Counted from the first letter of the stretch, positions 34,080-43,934 are shown. The stretch: 46,801 bases of DNA from a gamma proteobacterium endosymbiont of Lamellibrachia anaximandri (GCA_016756835.1 JAESPE010000015.1:1-46801); one strand, 5' to 3'. The notes: a model not told the origin generated them from the letters alone. Translations and numbers: made by a program.

Positions 34080-35694
34080 CCTTCCGCCCCAAAACTGCCC
34101 CAGACACCTCTTTCCAAACCGCCTCCCCAAAGACGCGCTTTACCACCAGCGGCAGACTGACGGCGCCATGCGCCAACAACCGGCTGTGAAACGCCTTGAG
34201 CGACAGCTCAGGCTCCTGGCGCAGTACGACTTCCCTTGTCTGCTCGATCATTGAGACGCCGATCAATGCCATGAAGGCGTCTGTCGGCCGCCTGGAGAGA
34301 TGGGTCAGCCGCGCTTCGGCCAAACCGGGGGCGGGATGATCGAGCAGGGATTGCAGCCGATCCAGTGCCTGATGGCTATCCAAACGCCCCATGTGAAATT
34401 CGAGATCCACCAACGCCTGCTCTGCCAGCGCGAGGCGACGGCGAGCCAGCAGCACCATATCCTCGCGGGTAAAAAAACCTCGCGCCTCCAGCAACCAGCT
34501 GATGTAGTGCGCCCAGCCACGCTTGAAAGCGGCGGATGGGTTGATCTGCCGCACCAGGCTATGGGCCTGCACACCACCAGCCCAAGCCAGGTAGTGACGC
34601 CCGGTCCAGCCAGCATAGAGGCAGCGCAGGCGAATAGCCGAAAGGGTTTCACCACCCTTCAACTGCCGCCTTTCGTCCGGGATCAGCAGGATCCCCCCAC
34701 TCTCGCTGCGCAGATAGCTGCCACAGTCGGGGCGGCTGAAACAGCCATCGGTAACCCGAAACTCCAGTGGCTGCGACGGCAGCTCAAGCAGATCCTGCGC
34801 TTCGACAAAGGCCTTGAACCTGGCACTCTCTTCGCGATAGGCCTGACACCTGGCATCCCCGGAGAGATCAGCTTCGGAAACATACTGTTCGCCCAGGGCC
34901 TCCTGGTCTATCCCCAACTCTTCGAGATGGCGCAAATAACGCGCCTGCTGCTGTCGTGCCAGCGCCAGCGCCTGTTCTCCTGTCAGGGACAGCTGGTGCC
35001 GATGAGTCAGTAACCGGTCCACCTGCTCAGGGCCGCAATCGGAACCACCTGCGGCCTCGGGGACCAGGTCGTTGATCAAAAACTGTCGAAAATCCTCGAT
35101 CACCTCTGCCGCACTCGAACCTAGCTCCTGCAGCCGTCCCTGTTCAGCACAACATTGATGGGCCTGCGGCAGTTCACCATGAAGCCGATGCAGCCAGGGA
35201 AGACCTGCTTCCGACATCTCCAGCGCCTCAGCCAGCCAGAGGGTCGAGACCAGTTCCGGCAGTTCCGCAAGCTGCGTACGCGCATCCCGCAGATAGTTGC
35301 CGGTGCGTTCCAGTATCCCTTGCAGCGCTTCACAGAGGGCGGCTGGCTGGCGCACCATTAACTCTTGCAGGGGGCGCAACGGCAGGTAACGGGCCGGGTC
35401 GCGGTGACGCCAATCCTGCTCCAGCAGCATGCGGTGTTCTATCATCGCAGCCCCGAAAATCAATTGAAGATCGAGCTGCCGGTCCGGATCAAGCGCCTCG
35501 AACCGCAACTCTTCCAGTCCCAGCAGAAGATTGCTCAACCAGGAGGAGAGCGCTCCGACATCGTCGTCACCATCGGCAGCCAACAGTCCCTCATAACCAG
35601 GCACACCGGCGAAGATTGCCGCCACGGGATGGTAGCGGAACCAAACCTTGTAGAATTCGGAGATGAGCGCATCGAAGTTCGCAGTCTCAGGCAT
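34069..35694 (-). CDS. DUF885-like protein lacking the metallopeptidase motif
   Basis: A 541-residue mostly helical protein resembling DUF885 proteins. The N-terminus has FDALISEFYKVWFRYHPVAA, and the late region has RRPTDAFMALIGVSMI and a helix where family members place Y-H-E-x-x-P-G-H-x-x-Q. Here the matching stretch reads LYAGWTGRHYLAWAGG, so the HExxH-type zinc site is gone and peptidase activity is unlikely. ATG 35694 (MPETANFD) overlaps the osmC-like stop by eight bases; longer starts run into that gene. The last residues KEKG and the stop merge into the heptamer repeat. Confidence 0.75.
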   Translation of the reverse strand: MPETANFDALISEFYKVWFRYHPVAAIFAGVPGYEGLLAADGDDDVGALSSWLSNLLLGLEELRFEALDPDRQLDLQLIFGAAMIEHRMLLEQDWRHRDPARYLPLRPLQELMVRQPAALCEALQGILERTGNYLRDARTQLAELPELVSTLWLAEALEMSEAGLPWLHRLHGELPQAHQCCAEQGRLQELGSSAAEVIEDFRQFLINDLVPEAAGGSDCGPEQVDRLLTHRHQLSLTGEQALALARQQQARYLRHLEELGIDQEALGEQYVSEADLSGDARCQAYREESARFKAFVEAQDLLELPSQPLEFRVTDGCFSRPDCGSYLRSESGGILLIPDERRQLKGGETLSAIRLRCLYAGWTGRHYLAWAGGVQAHSLVRQINPSAAFKRGWAHYISWLLEARGFFTREDMVLLARRRLALAEQALVDLEFHMGRLDSHQALDRLQSLLDHPAPGLAEARLTHLSRRPTDAFMALIGVSMIEQTREVVLRQEPELSLKAFHSRLLAHGAVSLPLVVKRVFGEAVWKEVSGAVLGRKEKG

Positions 35695-36103
35695 CACGGA
35701 TCTCATAGTCGTGGGTAATCTCTGCCATCTGCCCAAGCATGATGGAGGCGGAACAGTATTTCTCGGCACTCAGGGAGATTGCGCGGGCAACATGTTTTTC
35801 GCTCAGCCCCTTGCCGGTGACGATAAAATGGGCATGAATGCGGGAAAACACCTTCGGCTCGGATTCGGCACGTTCCGCCTCAAGCTCCACCACGCAATCG
35901 GTCACCTGCTGGCGGGATTTACGCAGGATACTGAGGACATCGAATTCGGTACACCCCCCCATGCCCAGCAGCAGCATCTCCATTGGCCGCACGCCCAGAT
36001 TGCGTCCACCATGCTCCGGCGGACCATCCATCACTACCGCATGACCACTGCCCGATTCACCCAGCATGGTGGCGTCCTGCACCCATTTAACCCGTGCCTT
36101 CAT
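35687..36103 (-). CDS. OsmC/YhfA-family protein
   Basis: A 138-residue OsmC-fold protein. It has MEMLLLGMGGCTEFDVLSIL with the first redox Cys and AEKYCSASIML with the second, the Ohr/OsmC pair. It most resembles YhfA, which sits next to crp in E. coli as here. The peroxidase role is unproven for this branch. ATG 36103 was chosen (MKARVKWV). It is divergent from crp over 250 bp. Confidence 0.92.
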   Translation of the reverse strand: MKARVKWVQDATMLGESGSGHAVVMDGPPEHGGRNLGVRPMEMLLLGMGGCTEFDVLSILRKSRQQVTDCVVELEAERAESEPKVFSRIHAHFIVTGKGLSEKHVARAISLSAEKYCSASIMLGQMAEITHDYEIRDA

Positions 36104-36278
36104 CACAACTCCGAAAAAAATATTACGTTTCGACAATAAATTTACAGTTCAGCCACCCATTAACCTCGACGAACCGATACTTCATTCATATGATATTCAA
36201 TGAATCATTTGAGAATTTAAGTGTCCCTATCATCGATATTGAACGTTACACCAGCTATCCTTCAACAACAAACAGGAC

Positions 36279-36306
36279 TTGCTAAACTTGCGGTGGCGCC
36301 TATGCT
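36279..36306 (+). promoter_or_regulatory. Putative sigma70 promoter of crp
   Basis: TTGCTA (36279-36284) and TATGCT (36301-36306) are separated by 16 bp, 48 bp ahead of the crp ATG. The rest of the 36104-36353 gap is AT-rich with no other clear site. Confidence 0.5.
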
Positions 36307-36353
36307 GCCACTAAGCTATTGAAACATTAACCAGGACGTCGAGCAGAAAGATC

Positions 36354-37007
36354 ATGTCGATCATACAACCACCACCTCAGGACCCGGAATACCTTCAGCG
36401 ATTCCTCTCCTTTTGTCATCGTCGGCGTTATCCAAAAAACACCGAGATCATCCATATTGGCGACCCTGCCGATGTACTCTACTATCTGATCGAAGGTTCG
36501 GTTGCCGTCTATATCGAAGACGACGACGGTAAGGAGATCATCCTCACCTATCTCAATAAAGGTGAATTCATCGGCGAGATGGGACTCTTTATTCCCGCTC
36601 CCAAGCGCAGCGTCATGGTACGCACCCGCACTCCTTGTCAGATTGCCGAGATCAGTTACAAACGCCTGGAACAGCTGTTCGATGGCGACCTGCACGACTA
36701 CACCAAAGAGATTCTCTATGCCATGGGCGCCCAGCTCTCCGAGCGGCTGGTACAGACCAGCGCCAAAGTTGGACATCTGGCATTTCTCGACGTTACCGGG
36801 CGTATCGCCCGCACCCTGCTGGACCTCTGCAAAGAGCCTGACGCCATGACCCATCCGGACGGCATGCAGATCCGTATCACCCGCCAGGAGATCGGACGCA
36901 TTGTCGGCTGCTCACGAGAGATGGCAGGAAGAGTGTTGAAGAACCTGGAAGAGCAGGAACTTATCAACGTCAAAGGAAAGACGATTGTGGTGTTTGGGAC
37001 GAGATAG
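36354..37007 (+). CDS. crp: Crp/Vfr-type cyclic AMP receptor regulator
   Basis: A 217-residue transcription factor. The cAMP-binding barrel carries [10 protein letters not shown] (Glu75) and KRSVMVR (Arg85-Ser86), matching the phosphate- and ribose-binding positions of E. coli Crp. The long dimer helix has QTSAKVG with Thr135-Ser136 contacting adenine. The C-terminal HTH is [20 protein letters not shown] (residues ~177-196), nearly the E. coli recognition sequence. It should act as a true cAMP-dependent Crp/Vfr orthologue. Confidence 0.95.
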   Translation: MSIIQPPPQDPEYLQRFLSFCHRRRYPKNTEIIHIGDPADVLYYLIEGSVAVYIEDDDGKEIILTYLNKGEFIGEMGLFIPAPKRSVMVRTRTPCQIAEISYKRLEQLFDGDLHDYTKEILYAMGAQLSERLVQTSAKVGHLAFLDVTGRIARTLLDLCKEPDAMTHPDGMQIRITRQEIGRIVGCSREMAGRVLKNLEEQELINVKGKTIVVFGTR

Positions 37008-37015
37008 GAACTGGG

Positions 37016-37221
37016 TGAAAGGTCAAAAGGAGTCAGTGCCACTGGAAAAGCCGAACGCTGTCGTAGCTGCCAGCTGTAGGCCTGATCAAGCGAAGCGGAT
37101 CGGGCATCCATGCTTTGGAAAAACGATTTAGGTTGCCGGTTCCGTCATGCTTGAACCGGCCTACGGCACTGAAGCCAGAAGGCATCGTCACAAACTGTGT
37201 TTTACCTTTCACCTTTTACCT
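37016..37221. repeat. Composite heptamer-bounded element, copy E, with nested REP
   Basis: It fills the gap between convergent crp and trpC. The left end is GGTGAAAGGTCAAAAGG, and the right end is TTTTACCTTTCACCTTTTAC. The trpC codons for L-G-K-R and the TGA stop (37209-37211) are read from the right-hand heptamers. A REP-like palindrome occupies 37076-37164. Confidence 0.72.
37076..37164. repeat. REP/BIME-like twin palindrome, copy 6
   Basis: It runs from GTAGGCCTGATCAAGCGAAG to CATGCTTGAACCGGCCTAC with spacer CATGCTTTGGAAAAACGATT. It is similar in length and spacer to the copy at 19955. Confidence 0.87.
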
Positions 37222-38021
37222 AAATTAAAGAAAAGTTCCGCCAACTTCTCCCCCGGATCCTCAGCCCGCATAAACGCCTCCCCCACCAGAAACGCGTCCA
37301 CGCCGTTTGAACGCATCAGGGCCACGTCGTCACGGGTGTGGATCCCGCTTTCGGTCACCAGGATGCGATCATCAGGAATTCGTTCCAACATGCGCAGACT
37401 GGTATCCAGGCTCACCTCAAAAGTGCGCAGGTTGCGGTTGTTGATGCCGATCAGCCGGTTTTCAACCTTCAGCGCCCGCTCCAGTTCCGGCTCATCGTGT
37501 ACCTCGATCAGCACATCCATTCCCAACTCATGTGCCAGGTCATTAAGTGCCCGCATCTGCCCATCTTCCAGACAGGCCACGATCAACAGGATGCAGTCGG
37601 CCCCCATGGCGCGCGCCTCGTAGACCTGATAGGGATCGATAAAAAAGTCCTTGCGGATGACCGGCAGGGCGCAGGCAGAGCGGGCCTGTTTCAGATACTC
37701 GTCACTGCCCTGAAAAAAATCGATATCGGTCAAAACCGACAGGCAGGCCGCCCCGCCCTTTGCATAACTCCGGGCGATCTCCGCAGGACGAAAGTCCTCC
37801 CGCAACAACCCTTTGCTGGGCGAGGCGCGTTTGATCTCGGCAATGACGCCTGCCCCGCCCGTTGCAATCCTCGCGGCAATAGCGTCTGCAAAACCCCGGC
37901 AGGAATCAGCTTCACCGGCCATCGTCTGCAGCTGCTGCAAAGGCGTGCGAACCAGACGAGCTGTGATCTCCTCCTGTTTGCGCAGGACGATTTTCTTGAG
38001 TATGTCCGGGGTATCGCTCAT
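37209..38021 (-). CDS. trpC: Indole-3-glycerol phosphate synthase
   Basis: A 270-residue TIM-barrel enzyme closing the indole ring in tryptophan synthesis. It shows [55 protein letters not shown] and LVTESGI. It is monofunctional, with no trpF fusion. ATG 38021 ([11 protein letters not shown]) is the family start. The C-terminal L-G-K-R and stop derive from heptamer repeat sequence. It is 13 bp after the mini-dehydrogenase gene. Confidence 0.96.
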   Translation of the reverse strand: MSDTPDILKKIVLRKQEEITARLVRTPLQQLQTMAGEADSCRGFADAIAARIATGGAGVIAEIKRASPSKGLLREDFRPAEIARSYAKGGAACLSVLTDIDFFQGSDEYLKQARSACALPVIRKDFFIDPYQVYEARAMGADCILLIVACLEDGQMRALNDLAHELGMDVLIEVHDEPELERALKVENRLIGINNRNLRTFEVSLDTSLRMLERIPDDRILVTESGIHTRDDVALMRSNGVDAFLVGEAFMRAEDPGEKLAELFFNLGKR

Positions 38022-38034
38022 TGAGCTTCTGTCA

Positions 38035-38436
38035 TCAGACCTCATTCGGCACCACTCTGTTTAAAACATCGCCTTTCAGAAAGGCATCGATATTGGCAAC
38101 CACCTGGTCACAGATCTGCTGCGACTGGGCAGGATCACCCGGATTCAGGCCAGGCACATTACAGACCTCGATACCACGGCTGCCAGCGGTTTCGAAATCG
38201 ATATGCCCAGCCTCTTCCCCCGCAACGACGATCAGCCGCAGCTTGAAGGCTTCATCCAAAACCGCCTTGTCGATCGGCGTGGAGACGGAGACCACGATAT
38301 CCGCCCGCCAGCAGGCTTCAATTAACCCGGCCGGGTCAAGTTCGACAAATTGCAACCAGCCAAATTTTGGGTAGTCGACTTCCGGGAAGTCCGGCTCACC
38401 CGCCAAACGGCCGCTGTCCACGACAACAATATTCAT
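38035..38436 (-). CDS. Mini 2-hydroxyacid dehydrogenase: catalytic domain without NAD domain
   Basis: A 133-residue protein. Residues 1-100 match the N-terminal catalytic-domain half of D-isomer 2-hydroxyacid dehydrogenases ([68 protein letters not shown]). It then passes straight to the C-terminal helix of that family ([20 protein letters not shown]). The whole ~190-residue Rossmann NAD-binding domain with the catalytic Arg/Glu/His is missing, although the frame is clean. It cannot be a normal dehydrogenase. It may be an internally deleted gene kept as a binding protein. It sits between trpD and trpC. Confidence 0.75.
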   Translation of the reverse strand: MNIVVVDSGRLAGEPDFPEVDYPKFGWLQFVELDPAGLIEACWRADIVVSVSTPIDKAVLDEAFKLRLIVVAGEEAGHIDFETAGSRGIEVCNVPGLNPGDPAQSQQICDQVVANIDAFLKGDVLNRVVPNEV

Positions 38437-38504
38437 TAAGATTACCTTTTGGGGAGCCACAATGGTGCGCAGGTTGCACCCTACGTTTCTATCTTAGACA
38501 GGGG

Positions 38505-39527
38505 TTACTCAAAGCTCTGGGTCAGGATCACCAGCTTATCCAGCCGACTGCGGGCTTCGCCACTGGCAATCGCCTGGTCCGCCCTGTTGATACCGTCCAT
38601 CAGCGTGTCGGCCAAACCCGCAGTATAGATGGCCGCACCGGCATTGAGCTGCACAATATCCCGGGCGGGTCCCGGCCGGTCTTCCAGCACACCCCGAATC
38701 ACATCGAGACTCTGCGCCGCGTCCTCCACAGTGATTTCACTGATCGCCGTGCGGCTGATGCCGAACTCCTCCGGCTGAATGGTATAGCGGCGGATCTGGC
38801 CCTCTTTCAATTCTGCCACATCGGTGGCATCGCCAATGCTGATCTCGTCCAGCCCGTCACGGGAGTGAACCACCATAACGTGGTGGCTGCCCAGCTTCTG
38901 CAGGACTTCCGCCAGGGGCTGCAACAGCTCTTCACTGAAGACCCCTAACAGTTGATTCGGTACGCCGGCAGGATTGGTCAGGGGCCCTAACACATTGAAA
39001 ACAGTCCGCACCCCCATCTCCTTGCGCGGACCGATGGCGTGTTTCATCGCGCTGTGGTGGCCCGGAGCAAACATAAAACCCACACCCACCTCCCGCACGC
39101 ACTGCTCGACCTGCTCAGGCGTCAGGTCCAGGCGAATACCGGCAGCTTCAAGTGCATCGGCACTGCCCGACTTGCTGGAGACCGACCGATTGCCATGCTT
39201 GGCGACATGGCAGCCCGCCGCCGCCGCCACGAACATGCTGGCGGTGGATACGTTGAAGGTCCCGGATGAGTCTCCGCCTGTACCGACGATATCCACGGTA
39301 TTCGGCAGATCGCCGACTGAGACGCCGCTGGCGAGCTCACGCATGACAGAAGCGGCGGCGGCAATCTCCGTCACCGTCTCTCCTTTCATGCGCAGACCGA
39401 TAAGAAAACCGCCGATCTGCGCCGGCGTGGCGCCACCTGTCATGATAGTGCGCATGACGCCCGTCATCTCATCGGAGTCGAGATCCTGACGAGCCAGAAC
39501 CTTGTTGATGGCCTTCTGCATCTCCAT
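38505..39527 (-). CDS. trpD: Anthranilate phosphoribosyltransferase
   Basis: A 340-residue enzyme joining anthranilate and PRPP. It has [18 protein letters not shown] (PRPP site), [19 protein letters not shown], and [20 protein letters not shown]. It is a stand-alone TrpD with no TrpG fusion. The 68-bp gap downstream contains a small palindromic repeat (GGTGCGCAGGTTGCACC) at 38465-38481. Confidence 0.97.
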   Translation of the reverse strand: MEMQKAINKVLARQDLDSDEMTGVMRTIMTGGATPAQIGGFLIGLRMKGETVTEIAAAASVMRELASGVSVGDLPNTVDIVGTGGDSSGTFNVSTASMFVAAAAGCHVAKHGNRSVSSKSGSADALEAAGIRLDLTPEQVEQCVREVGVGFMFAPGHHSAMKHAIGPRKEMGVRTVFNVLGPLTNPAGVPNQLLGVFSEELLQPLAEVLQKLGSHHVMVVHSRDGLDEISIGDATDVAELKEGQIRRYTIQPEEFGISRTAISEITVEDAAQSLDVIRGVLEDRPGPARDIVQLNAGAAIYTAGLADTLMDGINRADQAIASGEARSRLDKLVILTQSFE

Positions 39528-39560
39528 TGGTACTCCCCCTTAACTGATATTCACGATCAT

Positions 39561-39803
39561 TTAGCGCCTGCTCTCCAGATCAGCCACATGCGCCAACGCC
39601 GCCCTGACCAAAAACAGGGTCAAAGGCACCATCATTACAGCTCCCACCGACAGCATGACGAGCGCATAATGCTCGAACTGCCAAGCGGCAGGCATCAGGC
39701 TGGTTGCGTCGATATATTCAGCCAGCCCCAATCCAAAAAGAAGGCTGCCGATTGCGTTGACGATCAGCAGATGGAGCGGCGGTCTGGTGAGGTTTTTTTC
39801 CAC
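39561..39803 (-). CDS. Small two-helix membrane protein in the trp run
   Basis: An 80-residue protein with two hydrophobic segments (LLIVNAIGSLLFGLGLAEYI and YALVMLSVGAVMMVPLTLFL) and charged ends. I do not recognise a family. It is 33 bp upstream of trpD, and a 155-bp gap with a large inverted repeat separates it from trpG. It has no evident link to tryptophan synthesis. Confidence 0.65.
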   Translation of the reverse strand: MEKNLTRPPLHLLIVNAIGSLLFGLGLAEYIDATSLMPAAWQFEHYALVMLSVGAVMMVPLTLFLVRAALAHVADLESRR

Positions 39804-39850
39804 CTGCGCTTCCCGAGGCTATCCAGCATCCATCCAAAAAAACATATCTA

Positions 39851-39933
39851 ACCACAAAGCACACGAAGAGCACTAAGATTAAGGCGATTGATCAAGCATA
39901 AATTTTCTTCGTGTGCTTCGTGCCCTTAGTGGT
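39851..39933. repeat. Imperfect long inverted repeat (MITE/REP-like hairpin)
   Basis: Left arm ACCACAAAGCACACGAAGAG then CACTAAGA; right arm TTCTTCGTGTGCTTCGTGCC then CTTAGTGGT. The arms pair over roughly 28 bases with small internal mismatches around a ~26-bp AT-rich centre. Similar ACCACTAAGG...CACGAAG repeats are common in diverse bacterial genomes (from memory). There is no coding capacity. Confidence 0.82.
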
Positions 39934-39958
39934 AAAAAGCAAAGATTCCGGACGAACA

Positions 39959-40537
39959 CTATCTACCCTCGATAAAATTCCGCAGCAAATCGTGACCATG
40001 CTGAGTCAATATCGACTCAGGATGAAACTGTACACCCTGTACGTCCAGTGTCTTGTGGCGCACACCCATGATCTCATCCATCTCACCGGCTTTTTCGGTC
40101 CAGGCAGTAATCTCGAGGCAGTCCGGAAGCATGGACCGTTCGATCACCAACGAATGGTAGCGGGTCGCCTCAAAGGGATTCTCCAACCCGCTGAAGACAC
40201 CGCTGTCCGCATGGTGGATGGGGGAGGTCTTGCCGTGCATCACCTCACCGGCGTGGACGATCCTGCCGCCAAAGGCCTGTCCGATCGACTGATGTCCGAG
40301 ACAGACGCCGAGCAGCGGGATGCGCCCGGCGAAGGCCTTGATCGCCTCCACCGAGATACCTGCTTCGGCAGGGGTACAAGGGCCGGGAGAGATGACGATG
40401 TGATCGGGCTGCAGCGCCTCGATCTCCTCAATGCCGATCTCGTCGTTGCGATGGACCTGCACGTCGGCACCCAGTTCGCCCAGATACTGCACCAAGTTGT
40501 AGGTGAAGGAGTCGTAATTATCGATCATCAGCAACAT
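39959..40537 (-). CDS. trpG: Anthranilate synthase component II (glutamine amidotransferase)
   Basis: A 192-residue class I glutaminase supplying ammonia to TrpE. It has [20 protein letters not shown], the oxyanion motif ISPGPCTP, nucleophile Cys79 in [12 protein letters not shown], and the His/Glu pair in [14 protein letters not shown] 40537 lies two bases after the trpE stop; the longer upstream frame is trpE shadow. It may also serve as PabA. Confidence 0.97.
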   Translation of the reverse strand: MLLMIDNYDSFTYNLVQYLGELGADVQVHRNDEIGIEEIEALQPDHIVISPGPCTPAEAGISVEAIKAFAGRIPLLGVCLGHQSIGQAFGGRIVHAGEVMHGKTSPIHHADSGVFSGLENPFEATRYHSLVIERSMLPDCLEITAWTEKAGEMDEIMGVRHKTLDVQGVQFHPESILTQHGHDLLRNFIEGR

Positions 40538-40539
40538 GC

Positions 40540-42039
40540 TTACGCCTCCTCTTCCGCACAGGCGTGACGGTCCAGCCCCGCTTCCGCCAGCGCAACCGCA
40601 CGAAATACTGCCCGTCCCTTGTTCATGGTCTCTTTCCACTCCAGTTCAGGAATGGAGTCCGCCACCACACCGGCGCCCGCCTGGATGTGCAGCGTCTTAT
40701 CCTTGATCACCGCCGTACGGATGGCGATGGCGGTATCCATGTTGCCGTTCCAGCTCAGATAACCCACCGCGCCCGAGTAGACCCCCCGCTTCACCGGCTC
40801 CAGTTCGTCGATGATCTCCATCGCCCGGATCTTCGGCGCTCCGCTCACGGTGCCTGCCGGGAAGGTTGCCCGCAACACGTCGATAGCGGTCATGCCGTCC
40901 TTCAGATCGCCGGTGACATTGGAGACGATATGCATCACATGGGAGTAGTGCTCCACGATCATCTTATCGGTCAGCTCCACACTGCCGATCTTGGCAACCC
41001 GCCCGGTATCGTTACGCCCCAGGTCGATCAGCATCAGATGCTCGGCCAGCTCTTTGGGGTCAGCCAGGAGTTCGGCCTCCAGCGCCCTATCCTCCTCCTC
41101 GGTATAACCGCGGCGGCGGGTGCCGGCAATCGGGCGCACGGTGACCACCCCATCCTCCAACCGGGTGAGGATCTCCGGCGAGGAGCCGACGATATGAAAA
41201 TCACCAAGGTTGAGAAAATACATATAGGGCGATGGATTCAGGCCACGCAGTGCCCGGTAGAGATCGAGCGGCGGCGCCTGAAACGGGATAGACAGCCGCT
41301 GTGAGATCACCACCTGCATGCAGTCGCCTTCGAGGATGTACTCCTTGACGCGATCCACCGCCGATTTAAAACCCGATTCGGTAAAACCCGAAACGAAGTC
41401 AGATTCGCTGATCTCCCGCCCGGCTTCACAGCCGCCACGGGGCGCCTCCTGCTGCATCGCCAGGATCAATTCACGGATACGTCGTTGCGCGCTCTCCAAG
41501 GCTCCACCAGCAGATGGGTCGACGTGCACGATCAGGTACATGCGGCCGCTGAGGTTGTCGAATACCACCACCTCATCGGAGACCATCAGCAATATATCCG
41601 GGGTCTCCAGCAGATCGGGATTGGGACACTCACCCAGGCGCGGTTCGATATAACGGATGATGTCGTAGCCGAAATAGCCCACCAGGCCGCCGTTGAAGCG
41701 GGGCAGCCCTTCCAGTTCAGCCGCCTTGTAGCGCCCTTGAAACTGTTCGATCCACGCCAGCGGGTCACTGACCTCGACGGACTCGATCACCTCGCCTTCA
41801 CGCTCCACCTCGATGTGATGCCCCATAACACGCACCAAGGTCTGGCTCGGCAAGCCGATAATGGAGTAACGACCCCATTTTTCGCCACCCTGGACAGACT
41901 CGAAGAGATAGGTGTAAGGCGCGTCCGCCAGCTTGAGATAGACACTCAGCGGGGTATCGAGGTCGGCAAGCACCTCGCAAACGACAGGTATACGGTTAAA
42001 ACCCTGGGCTGCCAGGGCATCGAATTCTTGAGGGGTCAT
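40540..42039 (-). CDS. trpE: Anthranilate synthase component I
   Basis: A 499-residue enzyme converting chorismate to anthranilate with TrpG. The N-terminal regulatory part contains LLES-type feedback motif [16 protein letters not shown], and the chorismate-binding C-terminal half has [38 protein letters not shown], and HIVSNVTG with [19 protein letters not shown]. Tryptophan feedback is therefore expected. ATG 42039 (MTPQEFDAL) has GGAGAGG upstream; an ATG four codons earlier is less likely. A candidate Trp-leader peptide lies upstream. Confidence 0.97.
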   Translation of the reverse strand: MTPQEFDALAAQGFNRIPVVCEVLADLDTPLSVYLKLADAPYTYLFESVQGGEKWGRYSIIGLPSQTLVRVMGHHIEVEREGEVIESVEVSDPLAWIEQFQGRYKAAELEGLPRFNGGLVGYFGYDIIRYIEPRLGECPNPDLLETPDILLMVSDEVVVFDNLSGRMYLIVHVDPSAGGALESAQRRIRELILAMQQEAPRGGCEAGREISESDFVSGFTESGFKSAVDRVKEYILEGDCMQVVISQRLSIPFQAPPLDLYRALRGLNPSPYMYFLNLGDFHIVGSSPEILTRLEDGVVTVRPIAGTRRRGYTEEEDRALEAELLADPKELAEHLMLIDLGRNDTGRVAKIGSVELTDKMIVEHYSHVMHIVSNVTGDLKDGMTAIDVLRATFPAGTVSGAPKIRAMEIIDELEPVKRGVYSGAVGYLSWNGNMDTAIAIRTAVIKDKTLHIQAGAGVVADSIPELEWKETMNKGRAVFRAVALAEAGLDRHACAEEEA

Positions 42040-42088
42040 GATCCTCTCCACACAACAGACAAAACAACGGATAGACGATTGGTCGGAA

Positions 42089-42145
42089 TCACCAACGCCA
42101 TCGCGTGCCGGTCTTTAGGATCGTGTTGTGTGAAAGCAGGTACAT
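42089..42145 (-). CDS. trpL: Candidate trp leader peptide ([18 protein letters not shown])
   Basis: An 18-codon ORF 49 bp upstream of the trpE start on the same strand. It ends Trp-Arg-Trp-stop, giving two Trp codons among the last three, as in trp attenuator leaders. The stop region can pair: TTGGT overlapping the last Trp codon with ACCAA (5 bp, loop GATTCCG), or extended with ATCG. I do not see a convincing GC hairpin plus T-tract terminator before trpE, and the Shine-Dalgarno is weak. Attenuation is therefore probable in principle but its mechanism is unclear. Confidence 0.6.
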   Translation of the reverse strand: MYLLSHNTILKTGTRWRW

Positions 42146-42223
42146 ATCAGGTTCTTTTATGGATTCGGCAACTGAATCAAATTCAAAGTGAGCGGCTACG
42201 ATAATCCATAACGGCCATACAGC

Positions 42224-42904
42224 TCAAGCGGCAGATTCAAGCAGACCCTGAATCTCAGCCATGGAGTCGATGACCGCATCGGGATTGGCCTCGCGGATAT
42301 CGACCCCGTGATTGTAGCCGTAACTCATGCAGACGATCTGAAAACCGGCGGCGCGGGCCGCCTTCACGTCACTCACTGAGTCACCCAGCATCATCGCATC
42401 CGAGGCATCGACACCAAAGTGTTCCGCCCCATGCAGCAACGGCATCGGATCAGGTTTCTTTTCCGCCAGGGTGTCGCCGGAGATCACGATATCAAACTCG
42501 TCGTGCACTCCCAGGTTCTTGAGCAGTGGAATAGTGAACTGCGCTGCCTTGTTGGTGACACAGCCGAGCTGGTAACCAGCAGACTTCAAATAATCCAGGC
42601 CCTCACGCACACCGGGATAGAGCAGCGAGCGCTTGGAGGTATTCTCGGCATAGAGTTCGAGAAAGATCGGATAGGCCTTGTCGAAATCCGCTTCGTCTGG
42701 CTCACCGTCGAGCTGACCGATCAATGCGCGCCGGGTCAGTCGCTCCACCCCATTGCCGACCCAGTCACGGACCTTCTCTTCGCCATGAGCGGGGCGACCC
42801 AACTGCTTCATCATCTCATCAACGCAGTAGGCCAGGTCGGGCACGCTGTCGACCAAGGTGCCGTCGACATCGATAAGGATCATTTTGGGTTGCTTGAGAC
42901 TCAT
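42224..42904 (-). CDS. gph: Phosphoglycolate phosphatase
   Basis: A 226-residue HAD-superfamily phosphatase. Motif I is LIDVDGTLVDS (the nucleophile Asp), motif II the Thr of GCVTNKA, motif III the Lys in AEKKPDPMPLL, and motif IV MLGDSVSDVKAA. It removes phosphate from 2-phosphoglycolate formed by RuBisCO oxygenation or DNA repair. The order rpe-gph-trpE is conserved in gammaproteobacteria. Confidence 0.94.
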   Translation of the reverse strand: MSLKQPKMILIDVDGTLVDSVPDLAYCVDEMMKQLGRPAHGEEKVRDWVGNGVERLTRRALIGQLDGEPDEADFDKAYPIFLELYAENTSKRSLLYPGVREGLDYLKSAGYQLGCVTNKAAQFTIPLLKNLGVHDEFDIVISGDTLAEKKPDPMPLLHGAEHFGVDASDAMMLGDSVSDVKAARAAGFQIVCMSYGYNHGVDIREANPDAVIDSMAEIQGLLESAA

Positions 42905-43010
42905 AACCTGCTACCTGCCTAGTAATTCAAAAAGGCCAAGGATACGGAAGGATCGATAAATTTTTGCACGCTCTGCCTGTGGAAATTGGCGAAGTTCGTG
43001 GCCAACTACA

Positions 43011-43040
43011 AAAAAACGGGGCCTATCAAGGCCCCGTTTT
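43011..43040. terminator. Bidirectional-looking intrinsic terminator after rpe
   Basis: A perfect stem CGGGGCC/GGCCCCG with loop TATCAA is flanked by A-runs on the plus-strand left side. On the minus strand it therefore ends in a run of seven Ts, 16 bp past the rpe stop. It separates rpe from gph-trp transcription. Confidence 0.95.
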
Positions 43041-43055
43041 CAGCACCAGACAGAA

Positions 43056-43748
43056 TTAGACCTTGGCCAGTTCCGCCAGCATCTTGCCGACGATGGTGTT
43101 ATAGCGGTTGGCGTCGGAATCACCCGGAAAACCAAAGATGCCGGATCCGGCAACAAATGTGTCAGCACCAGCCGCCTTGATCTCGGCGATATTATCGACC
43201 TTTACGCCACCGTCGATCTCCAGACGGATGTCGTAACCGGAGTCGTCGATCATCTTGCGTGCTGCGCGCAGCTTGTCCATGGTCCCCGGGATGAAACTCT
43301 GGCCGCCGAAACCGGGATTAACGGACATCAGCAGGATCATGTCGACCTTGTCCATCACATGATCCAGATAGGAGAGTGAGGTGGCCGGATTGAACACCAG
43401 GCCGGACTTACAGCCATGCTCACGGGTCAGAGCCAGGGAACGGTCGATATGCTCAGAGGCCTCAGGGTGGAAGGTGATGTAGGTGGCACCCGCCTTGGCG
43501 AAATCGGGGATGATGCGATCCACCGGCTTGACCATCATATGTACATCGATATCGGCGGTAACGCCGTGGCTGCGCAGTGCATCGCAAACCAGAGGACCGA
43601 TGGTCAGGTTGGGTACGTAATGGTTGTCCATGACGTCGAAGTGGACGATCTCGGCACCGGATGCCAGTACGTTATCCACTTCCTCGCCCAGCTTGGCGAA
43701 ATCCGCCGACAGGATGGACGGTGCGATCTGATCGGGTTGACGAGCCAT
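43056..43748 (-). CDS. rpe: Ribulose-phosphate 3-epimerase
   Basis: A 230-residue TIM-barrel enzyme interconverting ribulose-5-phosphate and xylulose-5-phosphate. It shows [67 protein letters not shown] and [11 protein letters not shown], covering the metal-binding His/Asp residues. It is full length, monocistronic by the terminator at 43011-43040, and divergent from the alpha/beta hydrolase gene. Confidence 0.97.
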   Translation of the reverse strand: MARQPDQIAPSILSADFAKLGEEVDNVLASGAEIVHFDVMDNHYVPNLTIGPLVCDALRSHGVTADIDVHMMVKPVDRIIPDFAKAGATYITFHPEASEHIDRSLALTREHGCKSGLVFNPATSLSYLDHVMDKVDMILLMSVNPGFGGQSFIPGTMDKLRAARKMIDDSGYDIRLEIDGGVKVDNIAEIKAAGADTFVAGSGIFGFPGDSDANRYNTIVGKMLAELAKV

Positions 43749-43934
43749 GATTCTCTCTCCTGAAGTTTTAGGCCTCCAGTGCCGTCAACCGGCACCGGGC
43801 ACCGGCTGGAAGGCGCAGCCCCCCAGCCCCGAATATTTTTTGCCGCGACACTTTACCCCAAAGGCGGACAATTTGCATGACGAGGTTGGAAATCTGGTCT
43901 AAATTTAGGGCTGGATCGTTTGGGAACCTAAACC

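Noticed and set aside
40537-40540. Mobile insertion between trpE and trpG (the site of the pyocin cluster in Pseudomonas aeruginosa)
   Set aside because: Only two bases separate the genes here, so nothing is inserted.
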